NCBI GenBank assembly: GCA_947471745.1
Contig: CANJKZ010000774.1
Span: forward strand, 1,984,001-2,048,000
Reading direction: 5' to 3'
From: Closterium sp. Naga37s-1
Lineage: Eukaryota > Streptophyta > Zygnematophyceae > Desmidiales > Closteriaceae
Length of the DNA: 64,000 nt
This document shows positions 39,101-50,405 of the stretch, one piece after another. The number at the start of each line of letters is the position of its first letter. Positions within the stretch are counted from its first letter, which is position 1. The position numbers and the translations under genes are program-made. The notes under the pieces are model-generated. The model was given only the letters and a program-made list of their open reading frames with translations, was not told the DNA's origin and made no database searches.

Positions 39101-41779
39101 GAGCCCCTCTCTCCACAGCGGCTTCGTGAGTGGTACTCTCGGCGCTGTCGGGTTGCTGCTGGAGGTGCTGCTGGTGCGGGTGTTGCTGGAGGTGCTGGCG
39201 CTGCTGGAGGTGGTGCTGGTGCTGGAGCTGCTGGAGGTGCTGCTGGTGCTGGAGCTGCTGGAGGTGCTGCTGGTGCTGGAGGTGCTACTGGAGCTACTGG
39301 AGGTGCTGGCGCTGCTGGAGGTGGTGCTGGTGCTGGAGCTGCTGGAGGTGCTGGTGCATCTGGAGGTGGTGCTGGTGCTGGAGCTACAGGAGGTGCTGCT
39401 GGTGCTGGAGCTGCTGGAGGTGCTGCTAGGGCTGGAGACCCTGAGGCTGAGGGTATCGGTTCTGTCTCTGCTATTTCTGGAGGCGCTGTGCGGCCGCGGC
39501 CGTACTACGTTCCGCTTCTTCAGCAGGTTCTTGGCTCCCCACCTTCTCCTGGTCCTCCTCCTCCTTCCCTGAGTCCACCGCCTGTCCCGTCTCAGTCGCA
39601 GTTACAGCCGGCCTCTCCGCTGCCTGGTCCTTCTCCTTACTCTGGTCTGACTAGAGGTCTTATGGAGCGTCGTGAGCCTGAGTCGCGTCCTGTGTCGCCT
39701 GCGTCTCGTTCTACGTCGCCTGTCCGTTCTGTTCGCGCTGGTCGTGTTTCGCGTCCGCGTCTTCCTCCTGTCCCTGGCACTCACTCTATGACCCTGCGTC
39801 CTTCCACTGCTCCACAGCGTGTCCCTCTGCCCTCTCCTCCTGCGTCCTCTCTTCCTGACGGTCCGGACCCGGAGTCTGACTCCCTTCGTGCTGCTAGTCC
39901 TACTGTCACGCGCTTTCTGGCCACTGCTGTCACTGACCCCCTGTTTGAGTTCTCTGCTGCGTCTGCTCTTGTTGCTGAGCTTGTTGACTTTGCTGCAGCC
40001 TGTCGCCTAGACTACGCCGCTAGTCTTGTTGCTGGGACTGCGTCTCTGTCTGTCTGTCCTCCGTACGTCGGGGGTGAGTGTGCTCTTGGCACGGACGTCC
40101 TTGAGGACAGGCAGGAGGACCTTGAGTGTTTTGCTGCTGCTTCACCTCATCTCGTGTCCATGCTGCTTGCCCCTGAGGGAGACCCGGATGCACTAGACAT
40201 CCCGACCCCGCGCTCTTACGCAGAGGCGATAGAGGGTCCCTACTCCTCCCAGTGGCAGGCAGCCATGGACGCAGAGATGGCTTCCTGGAAGTCCACAGGC
40301 ACCTACGTAGACGAGGTTCCCCCACCTGGGGCGAACATCGTCAGTGGCATGTGGATCTTCAGGGTGAAGCGGCCGCCGGGTTCTCCGCCTGCCTTCAAGG
40401 CGCGTTACGTTGCACGTGGCTTCAGTCAGCGACAGGGAGTTGACTTCTTTCAGACCTTCTCCCCTACCCCGAAGATGACCACTCTTCGGGTACTGCTGCA
40501 CGTTGCTGCTTAGCGTGACTACGAGCTCCACTCGCTTGACTTCAGCACAGCCTTCCTACAGGGCAGCCTGCACGAGGAGATCTGGCTGCGCCGCCCACCT
40601 GGCTTCACTGGGTCGTTTCCTGCTGGTACCCAGTGGAGCCTCCGGCGGCCAGTCTACGGTCTCCGCCAGGCGCCCCGTGAGTGGCATGACACGCTCAGGA
40701 CGACTCTTGCTGCTCTTGGTTTTGCTCCTTCCACTGCTGACCCTTCTCTGTTTCTACGCACTGACGATACTCTGCCGCTGTTCTACGTTCTTGTGTACGT
40801 AGACAACCTTGTCTTTGCTACTGCTGACACGGAGGCACTCGCCCACGTGAAGTCGGAGCTGCAGAAGAGACACACGTGCACAGACCTGGGTGAGCTCACA
40901 AGCTATCTTGGCTTGCGGATCACCCGGGACAGAGCACAGCGCACCATTACCTTCACTCAGTCACACATGGTGCAGCAGGTCCTTCAGCGCTTCGGCTTCA
41001 CCTACTCCTCGCCACAGTCCACTCCTCTGCCTACCGGTCACTCGCTCTCAGCTCCACCTTCGGACGAGTCCGTAGAGCCGAGTGGCCCGTATCCAGAGCT
41101 TGTGGGCTGCCTCATGTACCTGATGACTTGCACACGACCTGACCTCGCATACCCTCTCAGCCTTCTGGCTCGCTACGTGGCTCCCGGCAGGCACCGAAAG
41201 GTGCACTGGGATGCTGCGAAGAGGGTGTTGCGATACTTGTGCAGTACATCGGGCATGGGGCTCGTGCTTGGAGGACGGGCTTGAGTTGTCCTCAATGGTC
41301 ACGCTGACGCCTCCTGGGTTGACGACTTGGCTACGCAGCGGTCGTCACAGGGTTACACCTTCAGCCTTGGCTCCGGTTCTGTCTCCTGGCGGACTACCCG
41401 CTCTTCTTCTGTTCTCAGCTCCAGTTGTGAGGCTGAGATCTACGCTGGGGCCATGGCTGCACAGGAGCTTCGCTGGCTCATCTACCTGCTGACCGACTTG
41501 GGAGAGGCGCCTCGTTCTCCTCCAGTTCTGTACGTCGACAACAAGGCCATGCTGGCCTTGTGTCAGGAGCACAGACTGGAGCACAGAACGAAGCACATTG
41601 CTCTGCGCTACTTCCTTGCTCGAGAGTTGCAGCAGCGTGGCCAGCTTTGTCTTGCTTACGTGGCCTCTCAGGCCAACACTGCTGATGTCTTCACCAAGGC
41701 ACTTCAGCCTTGTGATCATCAGCGTTTCTGTACTGTGTTAGGCCTTGTACCTACTGTGCCTCACTTGTTGACTTCTTGA
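36107..41779 (+). pseudogene. Copia B gag-pol, one frame with four stops
   Basis: From 36107 to the TGA at 41777 the frame is never shifted. It is broken only by TAG at 36431, TAG at 38690, TAG at 40511 and TGA at 41282. Visible parts are gag, a Gly-rich stretch, the knuckle EVCGLPHTTQCCF, protease FTLDSGAS, GAG-pre-integrase HHRLGHPS, integrase DDYSRYTTVF and HSDRGGEFSSD with QNGIAERRIG, a Pro/Ala/Gly-rich spacer, RT (FLQGSLHEEIW, YVDNLVFA where A has YVDDLVFA) and RNase H. The RT active-site Asp to Asn change is itself inactivating. Confidence 0.95.
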
Positions 41780-42008
41780 CTCTGCTTGTACTGTACTCTA
41801 TATACTTATACCTGCATGCTTACACTTGCTAGGTTGTGTTCACTGTACTGTTTACTTTCCTTTATATAACTCTGCATGTGAACTGGCCTTATGGCCCTTT
41901 GCTTGTGCTCAGACTGTGTGGGGACTTTGTGATCCACCCTGAGCTTGCTTTGCCTTTCTTGACTGGTCTTGTGACCTCTTGTTCTCCCCCACTTTGCCTA
42001 TGGGGGTG

Positions 42009-42141
42009 TGTCAAACTTATATCTGCTATGGTCTATTTAGGCTGTAGTGGGGTAGCTCTTAGTGGGTACAACACTTATGTGTTTCCTATATGTACCCATC
42101 TCATTTCTAGTTCATTCATTCTTTCGTCTATCATTCTCACA
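42009..42141 (+). repeat. Copia B 3' LTR
   Basis: 133 bp, similar to the A LTR (TGTCAAACTTATAT...TCTCACA), preceded by the CCCCCA/TGGGGG hairpin (41986-42006). Confidence 0.93.
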
Positions 42142-43960
42142 TGTCGAGCTGGTCCTCTGTCGTCGGCTCCTCTGCAGACTTTGCCTCTGCCGATTCCTCT
42201 GCCGACTTCTCCTCTGCCGTCGACTCCTCTGCCGATTTCACCTCTGCATGCTCCTCTGCAGACTGCTCCTCTGCGGGCTCCTCTGCATGGCACTCCCCTA
42301 TCGTTGAAGGCTTCTGCACTCGACCGTCGAGGTGCATCTCGTCACGTTGGCCGCCGGCGATGCCACTGGTCGGCGCCAAAGGCGACGCAACAATGCTCCC
42401 CTCATCGCTGGTGGCCGACGGCAACGCCGTCTTCAGCGGATCAGCGGCAAGGGGCAAAAGGGAGGTAGAAGAGGGAATAGAGGGAGGGACGTCCTTGACG
42501 TCGTCGTCCTCGACGGCAAGCAAAGGGGTCGTCGTCGACGAGGGATCCGTCGGCACGACAGAAGGTTTCCGCGTCGAAATTGGGCCGTGCTCTGCCTTCC
42601 ACACCTCCAACGACATTGTTTCGTGCTTCTACGGTCGTCACCACCTTGTTGTCGGTGAGTTCGAGCACCTCCCAGCCCTTGCTCTTTGGTGACACACCAA
42701 GATGAAGGCCCCACCGGGCCTTCGGCGCAAGCTTCCCGCCGCACTGTTGCTCGGGGATCATGAACTGCACCATGCAGCCCCACACACGCGCCAGCTTCAG
42801 GTCTGGTTTCTTCTCAAACATCAGCTCGTGCGGCGTCGTCCCCGAAGGCAGAGACACCCGTTCGAGGCAGTTGCGCACCCAAACGGCCTGGCGCAGAGCA
42901 AGGTGCCACCAGTGGTGCTTCACGCCCATATGAAGCAGCATCGTCCGCACGGTCTCGACGACCGTACGCATCTACCGCTCTGCCATTCTGTTCTGCCCTC
43001 CGAGGTCGGTGAAGGCTCGACCGAGGAACTCCCCTCCGCGGTCAGAACGCAACATTTTCACCGTCTTCGACGTCTGCCGCTCCACCAGTTTCAGCCACTT
43101 TTCGAAGATGACCAGCGCGTTGCTCTTCTTCGCGATTGGCTGGACCCACACTTAGCGAGTCTTCCTGTCCTTCAGCAGCAGAAAGTAGAGGCTGCCGTCG
43201 TTGGCGGCCACTCGAAACGGCCCGCAGAGGTAGATGTGCACCACGTCGAGCGCATTCTCGGCGTCCGATCCTTGCTTGGGGAAGGTGTGCCGCACCAGCT
43301 TGCCTTCGATGCAAGAGGCACACGGCAGATCCGATGCGGTCGACTGCTTGATGTCTAGACCGACAGCGACCTCATGCTTCGCTAAGCTCTTGATCGTGTC
43401 AACGCCGACGTGCACAAGCCTTGCGTGCCACATGTCCGGCGTAGACTTCGTCGCCGAGGCGATCATCCGCAGAGCCACCACATCTGCCGTGGCCGACCTC
43501 GAGTTCTGCGAGCAATGTCGAAGGTCGGTGCAGAGGACCCGGCCGGTATACTTCGCCCGACCAAGGATGTCCCCGCCGCCGAGAAGAGCAGCATTTCGTC
43601 GCCGACATCTCGCAGCTTCACGCTGCTGTCCTTCAGCTGGCCCGCAGAAAGGAGGTTTGCCTGCACGCTCGGGACGTAAAGTACGTCGGGAACAAGAATC
43701 GGCTTTCCAATCTCCCCGCGCAGAGCGACGGTGCCACGGCCTTTGACGTTCTGCAACGCCCCGTTGAAGCCACACACATGCTTGACATCGCCTCCAGGCT
43801 TCATCTCAATGAACGCCTCCTTCGTCCCCATCAGATGGTGGGAACAGCCGCTGTCGAGCAGCACCACCGCCAGGTTCGCCTCCACGGCGGACGCGATTGC
43901 CTTTAAGTCCTCGCCGGCCTTCAGCGCCAGAGAAATGGTCGACTCTACGACGCCGACCAT
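42142..43960 (-). pseudogene. Copia D protease and integrase
   Basis: In element sense: VVLLDSGCSHHLMGTKEAF (aspartic protease DSG), VLYVPSVQANLLSAGQL, then WHARLVHVGVDTIKSLAKHE and CASCIEGKLVRHTFPKQ (GAG-pre-integrase, HHCC zinc site), MLRSDRGGEFLGRAF (integrase), then a stop just after NRMAER, and MLLHMGVKHHWWHLALRQAV to WEVLELTDNKVVTTVEARN. It ends in an acidic/Ser-rich linker where B is inserted. Confidence 0.9.
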
Positions 43961-45430
43961 CGGGCACGACGCCTCCCCGTCGCCTCGACTTTTTCCAGCA
44001 GAGGAGTCATCGTCCTTCGTCGACGGCGTCGACTTCGAAGTCTGCTTCTCCTTGCGTGGTCTGTTGTCTCGGCGTCGACGACCGCCGTCGGACTTCCCGT
44101 GGCCTCCCTTGCCACCTTCGTCGCTCTCTTCGCGGTCGGGGCGTTCGTAGGAGAGGTGGTCGGGGTCGCCGCAGATCCAGCACTCCCGCCATCAACCACC
44201 TCCGCCTCTACCACAGTCCCGTGCCGACTTCGACCGGTCAGCGTCCGACGCCAACTTCTCACCACCGCTACCACCTCCGCTCTGCTTCCTGCGTTTCCCC
44301 TGCTGACGACTCTGCTTCGTCGGGGCGACGTAGTTTCCCTGCGGAAGGAGCTCCGTGGGCCTCTCTTCCTCCTGCATCGCCTCATCTCTGATGATGTAGC
44401 TGGTGAGGGTGTCCTCGTTGAGCGACTCACGCGTGCCAGGCACTACCATCAGCCGGCGCATAAGGTTGTAGCTGCTCGGCAGCCCCTTGACGACGTGCGT
44501 GATGTAGGACGCCGTTGAGTAGTCGACGCCCGCCATCCGCATGTCGGCGAGAATACGGTGAGCTCGGTTGCAGTAGTCCGTCACCGACTCCTGCTCGCCC
44601 ATCCTCATGTGAGTCAAGCACTCCTCCAGCTGGCCGATGTAGAGGTCATCGGTCGCCTGGTACGTCGACAAGATGAACCGCCACGCCTGGTGGCTGGCGT
44701 TCAATCGAAGTCGACAAGGCTTCAGAGCGATCTGCACCATCGGCGAGCAGCAGCGCGAGATGACCATAAAGGCCAGCAGATGAGCCGCGCGAAATTCAGC
44801 CCGCGGCTTGACGTCGTCCTCTTCAGGCGTCACCACTTCGTCGTCGGCAAAACACTTCAGCCCCGCAATCTCTAGCTGGGGCTCGATCGACTCCCTCCAC
44901 GTGATGAGGCCTCGACGTCCTTGCAGCGGTATTGGCACGGCGATCTTGTCTGGCGAGAAATTAAAATATCTGTAGGCTGCCGCAATTCTGCCCGCCGTCA
45001 CGTGCGTGGAGTAGCTCTGCCTCACTCCGCTTCTCTGCGGGGAGCATCGTCGACCGTCGACGTTGCCGTGCCAACTGCCCGCGGCCGCCATCGACCGCTG
45101 CACTCGCGCATGTATTCCGCCGACCCCGTTGTCGGCGGCCCTGATCACTCCACTCATCCTCCTCGTGCCCTCGTCGCTGCCGACTAGGTCACCGCCGTCG
45201 ACGTGCTCGTCGACACCGCCTTTGTTGCGCACAGGTCAAGGCAAGGCAGACGCACTGTCCGCTGCAGCACGGGGAGGTGGGTGGTTGCGCGCCCACTGCG
45301 CGCAAGTGCCAAGGAGTGACCACTCCAAGGGGACCTCGCCGAACTCGCCAGCTGTATGGCGTCCCCTAACATCAGCCTCTCGAGTCTCCAAAGTATCCTC
45401 TACAACCGCTTCAACGACGGTGTCGACCAT
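43950..45430 (-). pseudogene. Copia D gag (UBN2 type)
   Basis: It probably starts at ATG 45430 (MVDTVVEAVVEDTLE), then shifts frame near 45235 and continues: AYRYFNFSPDKIAVPIPLQG, WRESIEPQLEIAGLKCF, DLYIGQLEECLTHMRMGEQE and SVTDYCNRAHRILADMRMAG. After another shift a zinc knuckle reads CWICGDPDHLSYER, in which the final Cys is replaced by Arg. It is not functional. Confidence 0.85.
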
Positions 45431-45533
45431 GGCGACTAAGACGGCTGCCGGCCTACCAACGAATTAGGTAATGCGAACCTAAGTCGGCTATTCTGAATGT
45501 ATCTTTGCAGGGTTGTCCACACTCACCACACCA

Positions 45534-45884
45534 TGCAGAGAGTCACTAAATAACGGGAGTGGGCTACGGAGGAAGGCACGGGGGTGTGCGGGTGACCGTA
45601 GCGTTGCACTAGGCGTTCTCACTACTTGCTGTGTTCACAAGGAAATTTGGCAAGAGTTTCACTAAGAAATTGAGAAAACATTATATTACAATGAGGCATG
45701 CAAGTTGATATCGCTAGAATGACATTGCAACACCTAGCGAGCCCTCTGCAGGGTGAACCATGCCAGCGCAGCAGAAGAGCGGCTTGCCAACGCTGCAGCA
45801 TGGTAGTCTATCAGTGTTGCACTGCAGCGGTCAACCAGCGCCGCAGAGGCAGGTGAATTTCTGCGCATGTGCGCACCTACCAAG
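45534..45884 (-). repeat. Copia D 5' LTR, part 1 (remainder at 53043-53579)
   Basis: It aligns with 30958-31309 of the 3' LTR. It breaks at the CCAAG target of Copia E and resumes after 53042. Confidence 0.9.
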
Positions 45885-46180
45885 TGTCAAACTAACGAAC
45901 GCGAATGGATGAACTATGAAAGAGTTGGGTACAAGTACTAACCCTAGTTGTACCCCTTATGGACTACCCCACTATAGGCAATGTAAGCAATGTAATATTT
46001 TGACACACCCCCATAGGCAAAGTGGGGGAGAACAAGTGGTCACAAGACCAGTCAAGAAAAGCAAAGCAAGCTCAGGGTGGATCACGAAGTAACCACATAT
46101 TCCGAGCACAAGTAAAGGCCACAAGGTCAGTTCTCATGCAGAGTTATACAAAAGAGAACAAACAGTACTGTGATCATACC

Positions 46181-47531
46181 CTAGCATGTGTAAGCATACA
46201 GGTATATATGTAGATCACAGTACAAGCAAAGTCGTGGAGAGAGCAAGTGAGGCAAAGTAGGCACAAGGCCTAAAACAGTACAGAAACGATGATGATCACC
46301 AGACTGAAGTATCTTGGTGAATATATCAGCAGTGTTGGCCCTAGTGGCCACGTAAGCAAGACGAAGCTGACCACGCTGCTGCAACTCTCGAGCAAGGAAG
46401 TATCGCAGTGCGATGTGCTTCGTTCTGTGCTCCAGTCTGTGTTCCTGACACAAGACAATCATGGCCTTGTTGTCTACGTACAGAACTAGAGAAGAACGAG
46501 GCCGCTCTCCCAAGTCGGTCAGCAGGTAGGTGAGCCAGCGTAACTCCTGTGCAGCCATGGCCCCTGCGTAGATCTCAGCCTCACAACTGGAACTGAGAAC
46601 AGAAGACGAGCGGGTAGACCGCCAAGAAACAGAGCCGGAGCCAAGGCTGAAAGTATAACCCTGTGACGACCGCTGCGTAGCCAAGTCGTCAACTCAAGAA
46701 GTGTCTGCGTGTCTAGTGAGGACAACTGGACCCCGTCCTCCAAGCACAAGCCCCATGCCCGAGGTACTGCACAAGTAGCGCAACACCCTCTTAGCGGCCT
46801 CCCAGTGCTCTGGTCGGTGTCTCCCGGGCGCAACGTAGCGTGCCAGGATGCTAAGAGGGTAGGCAAGGTCAATTCGAGTGCAGATCATCAGGTACATGAG
46901 GCAGCCCACAAGCTCTGGGTACGGACCACTCGGCTCTACGGACTCGTCCGAAGGTGGAGCTGAGAGCAAGTGACCGGTAGGCAGAGGAGTGGACTGTGGC
47001 GAAGAGTACCGGAAGCAGAAGCGCTGAAGGACCTGGTGCACCATGTGTGACTGAGTCAGGGTGATGGTGCGCCGTGCTCTATCCCGGGTGATCTGCAAGC
47101 CAAGATAGCTGCGCAATTCACCCAGGTCAGTGCAGGTGTGTCTCTTCTGCAGCCCCAACTTCACAAGGGCCAGTGCCTTAGTGTCAGCAGTGGCAAAGAC
47201 CAAGTCGTCGACGTACACGAGGAAGTAGAACGGCGGCAGCGAAGTGTCCGTGCGTAGAAACAGCGACGGGTCAGCAGTAGAAGGAGCAAACCCAAGAGCC
47301 GCAAGCGTCGTCCTCAGTGTGTCGTGCCACTCACGAGGCACCTGGCAAAGACCGTAGACTGGCCGTCGGAGGCTCCACTGGGTACCTGCAGGAAACGACC
47401 CAGTGAAGCCAGGTGGGCGGCGCAGCCATATCTCCTCGTGCAGGCTGCCCTGCAAGAAAGCTGTGCTAAAGTCAAGACAGTGCAGCTCGTAGTCACGCTG
47501 AGCTGCAACGTGCAGCAACACCCGAAGAGTG
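46181..47531 (-). pseudogene. Copia E reverse transcriptase and RNase H
   Basis: In element sense: LHVAAQRDYELHCLDFSTAF, RPVYGLCQVPREWHDTLRTT, YVDDLVFATADTKALALVK, ITRDRARRTITLTQSHMVH, a TGA where relatives have Trp (HADTS-stop-VDDL, at about 46694), then GYTFSLGSGSVSWRSTRSSS and YVDNKAMIVLCQEHRLEHRT. It starts at the F junction, so the RT N-terminus is absent. Confidence 0.93.
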
Positions 47532-47664
47532 TGTCAGAATGTTATAGTGCTTACATTTGTGTAGGCTATAGTGGGGTGGCCCATAAGGGGTACAACCCAA
47601 TTAGGGTTAGTACTTGTACCCAACTGTTTCATAGTTCATTCATCCTCGTTAGTTGATTCTGACA
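47532..47664 (+). repeat. Copia F 5' LTR
   Basis: 133 bp with TGTCAGA/TCTGACA ends. The LTR end TCTGA can pair with TCAGA of the adjoining primer site. Confidence 0.9.
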
Positions 47665-47739
47665 TGGTTTCAGACCAGGTCCTTCGCTAGGACCGTTTTT
47701 TCTTCCTTGGGCCCACCACTGAGCTGCCCCACTAGCCGC

Positions 47740-48640
47740 CCCTAGTGACCCTCGTGCCGCACCTGCTGCCTAGCGCGCCGCCCTCGTGCGGCTTGTTGCC
47801 CCTAGCCCGGCCCGTCGCCCCTAGGCCCGTCGCCCCGGCTCGTCGCCCCTAGGCCCGTCGCCCCTAGGCCGGCCCGTCACCCCTAGCCCAGCCCGTAGGC
47901 CCGTTGCCCCTAGCCCGGCCCTTCGCCCCTAGGCCAGTCGCCCCTAGGCCCGTCGCCCCTAGGCCGGCCCATCGCCCCTAGCCCGGCCCATAGGCCCGTC
48001 GCCCTAGGCCTGTCGCCCCGGCCCGTCACCCGGGCCCGTCGACCGTAGGCTCGTCGCCCCTAGGCCCGTCGCCCCAGCCCGTCGCCCCGGCCCGTCGCCC
48101 CGGCCCGTCGCCCCGGCCCGTCGCCCCTACGCCCCTAGCCCCGGCCCGTCGCCCCTAGCCCCGGCCCATCGCCTCTAGGCCCGTCACCCCGACCCGTCGC
48201 CCCTACGCCCGGACCGTAGCCCCTAGGCCAGTCACCACGGCCCGTCGCCCGATGCCCCTAGGCCCGCGACCGACGCCCCTACGCCCCGGCCCGTCACCCG
48301 TCGCCCCTAGGCCCGCGCTTGTTGCCCTTAGGCCCGCGCCCGTCGCCCCTAGCCCCGGCCCATCCCCCGACGCCCCTAGGCCCCGGCCCATCGCCCCTAG
48401 GCCCGTCACCCCTAGGCCCGTCGCCCCTAGGCCCCGGCCCCGGCCCGTCGCCCGTCACCTGTCGCCCAGCGCCCCGCAAGCCGCCCCTTCCGGCCCGCCC
48501 CTCGACCCTGCAGCTCGCGAGCCGCCCTTGCAGCCCCGCGCGCCGCCCCTGGTGGCCCTCTTGCCGCCCCTGCTGCTCTGCTAGCCGCCCCTTGCGGCCC
48601 TCTCACTGCCCCTTGCTGCTGCCTGCCCTGTGCTCTGCGC
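47740..48640 (+). repeat. Copia F leader array
   Basis: Repeats built on CCGTCGCCCCTAGGCC fill most of the leader. There is no conserved reading frame. Confidence 0.85.
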
Positions 48641-48676
48641 TGCCCTGCTTCTTCTCGCTTTGCGAGTTGTGCCACT

Positions 48677-50405
48677 ATGGCTTCTCTCCGCGTCCTAGGG
48701 TTCGATCATGAGGGACGCCCCTGTCAGAGGTCCACTGGTGATCCCCGATTGATCCTAGGGAAGGGTTACAGGCTCGTTGTCCTGGGGGGTTATGGGCGCA
48801 CTGACCCGCTACTTAACAAGCCCTTTTATCCCAATGGTCTAGTGGTTGGGATTCTGACATGGTATCAGAGCAAAAGTCTCGGGTTCGAATCCCAGTGTGT
48901 GCACTTCGGGCATCCCAGTGCGGGGGGGTGTCAGAGGTCCACTGGTGATCCCCGATTGATCCTAGGGAAGGGTTACAGGCTCGTTGTCCTGGGGGGTTAT
49001 GGGCGCACTGACCCGCTACTTAACAAGCCCTTTTATCCCAATGGTCTAGTGGTTGGGATTCTGACAGCCCCCTACAGTTTGACACGTGGCTCCACGACCT
49101 GCAGCTGTACCTACTGAGCGACTCTAGGGACAGTGTTTCGTTGTTTGACCACACGTCTGGCGCCGCTCCCGCCCCTCCCGCCTCAGCTGACAGTGCGACC
49201 CGCTCACAGTGGCTTACTCGCGACGCTGCTGCCCCTCTTAGCAATTCGCAACCACCTACCGTTGGCCGAAGGCACTCACTTCGGACAGCACAGGACAACA
49301 CAGGCACTGTACGACGCTGTCGTCGCTCGCTACTCCTCGCCTGCCACTGCTGCTCTAGGCCGCCTCCTACTGCCCTACCTGTTCCCCGAGCGATCTGCCT
49401 TTGCAACAGTAGAGGACCTGGTTTCCCACCTTCACACTAGCGACGCTCGCTACCGCGCTGCCGCCCAAGCTGAGTTCCTTGACAGGAACCAGCCCCCAAT
49501 GTTCATCACTCTCTACTTTATAGTCACTCGCCTCCCGGACTCTCTTCGCTCTGTCAGGGACCACTTTCTCTCCCTCGACCCCACAGTCCTCACTATTGAC
49601 CTACTCGAGCAGCACCTCCTTGCAGCTGAGACTAGTGTAGTCGCTATAGGTGCTGCTCGTGGCACTCCGCGCACGCCCTTCTTTGAGGGGTGCTCCCCCT
49701 CCCCCCTTGCCCCCTCCTACGCCTCTGCTGCTGCTGCCGACGTCCCTAGTGCTGAGGACGTCGGGGCTGCTTCTACTAGTGCGAAGCGCCAGAGCAGCAA
49801 GGGCAAGGGTGGCAGGGGTGGTGGCGGTAGCAGCGGGAGTGGTAGTGGGGGCAGCAGTGGAGGTGGTGGAGGCAATGGAGGTGGTGGCAGCGGTGGGAGT
49901 GGTGGCGGGAGTGGGGGCTTAGGTGGCGGGGGTGGTGGCAGCGGTGGGAGTGGCGGTAGTGGCAGCGGTGGGAGTGGTGGCGGTAGGACTGGAGCTCAGC
50001 GTGGAGGTTCTGGAGGAGGCCAGAGGCAGCACTAATAGCGTCGGAGCAAGACCCCGTCGCCCCAGCAGCTTTGTGAGTGGTTGTTTCAGCGTGGGGCGTC
50101 TGGGGGTAGTGTGAGCTGCCCGTATGTCATTCGCACGGGTGACCGTGCTGGTCACACATGCGGGAAGCCTCACACTCAGCACCGCTGCTTCTCCCACCTC
50201 GACGACGCTTGGCGCGCGGAGTTTGGTGACGAGGTCGAGCACCCCCACTGGGCAGAGCTGCTTAGGTCTGGAGTTGCGATCTTTGACCTAGACTATGATG
50301 CTATCCTTTCAGCTATGTATGCTTTGTCTGCTAGTGCTCAGGGCGAATGTTACCGGTGTGTGCCGCCTGACCCAGGTATAGAGGCTGCTGCTCTAGGTGC
50401 TAGTG
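48677..50405 (+). pseudogene. Copia F gag, split by a TRIM
   Basis: MASLRVLGFDHEGRP is cut after CGCCCC. Excising the TRIM and one GCCCC restores LQFDTWLHDLQLYLLSDSRD in frame, matching gag of E. A later frameshift affects the APLSNSQPP region, and TAATAG at 50034-50039 follows the Gly-rich stretch. The knuckle is HTCGKPHTQHRCF. Confidence 0.92.
48722..49066 (+). mobile_element. TRIM (SMART-size LTR element), 345 bp, intact
   Basis: Two 138-bp LTRs (48722-48859 and 48929-49066) are identical as read, with TGTCAGA/TCTGACA ends. The 69-bp interior opens with the perfect iMet primer site TGGTATCAGAGC (48860-48871) and closes with a purine tract CGGGGGGG. TSD GCCCC is at 48717-48721 and 49067-49071. 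There is no coding capacity. An A-box-like TGGTCTAGTGG (48835-48845) and a B-box-like GGTTCGAATCC (48882-48892) are spaced as in a tRNA gene. Confidence 0.96.

Larger units (their letters stand above)
36106..42141 (+). mobile_element. Copia B (5'-truncated)
   Basis: A close relative of A in plus orientation. It starts abruptly within gag (HLPSTERAHFSQY) at about 36106, so 5' LTR, leader and gag N-terminus are missing. It ends with a 3' LTR, 42009-42141. It interrupts D between the integrase (TTEDQLDM) and the linker. No TSD can be checked because the 5' end is missing; incomplete cDNA integration or later deletion would explain it. Confidence 0.93.

Noticed and set aside
25257..40513. TAG read as glutamine (alternative code)
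   Set aside because: Several Copia TAGs replace CAG, but the bHLH gene uses hundreds of CAG/CAA codons and no in-frame TAG, other stops replace Trp or Arg, and the bHLH frame itself ends at TAG.
48828..48900. A functional tRNA gene
   Set aside because: Arms fit, but the loop lacks U33, the acceptor arms do not pair, and the sequence spans an LTR junction present in several copies; called tRNA-like instead.
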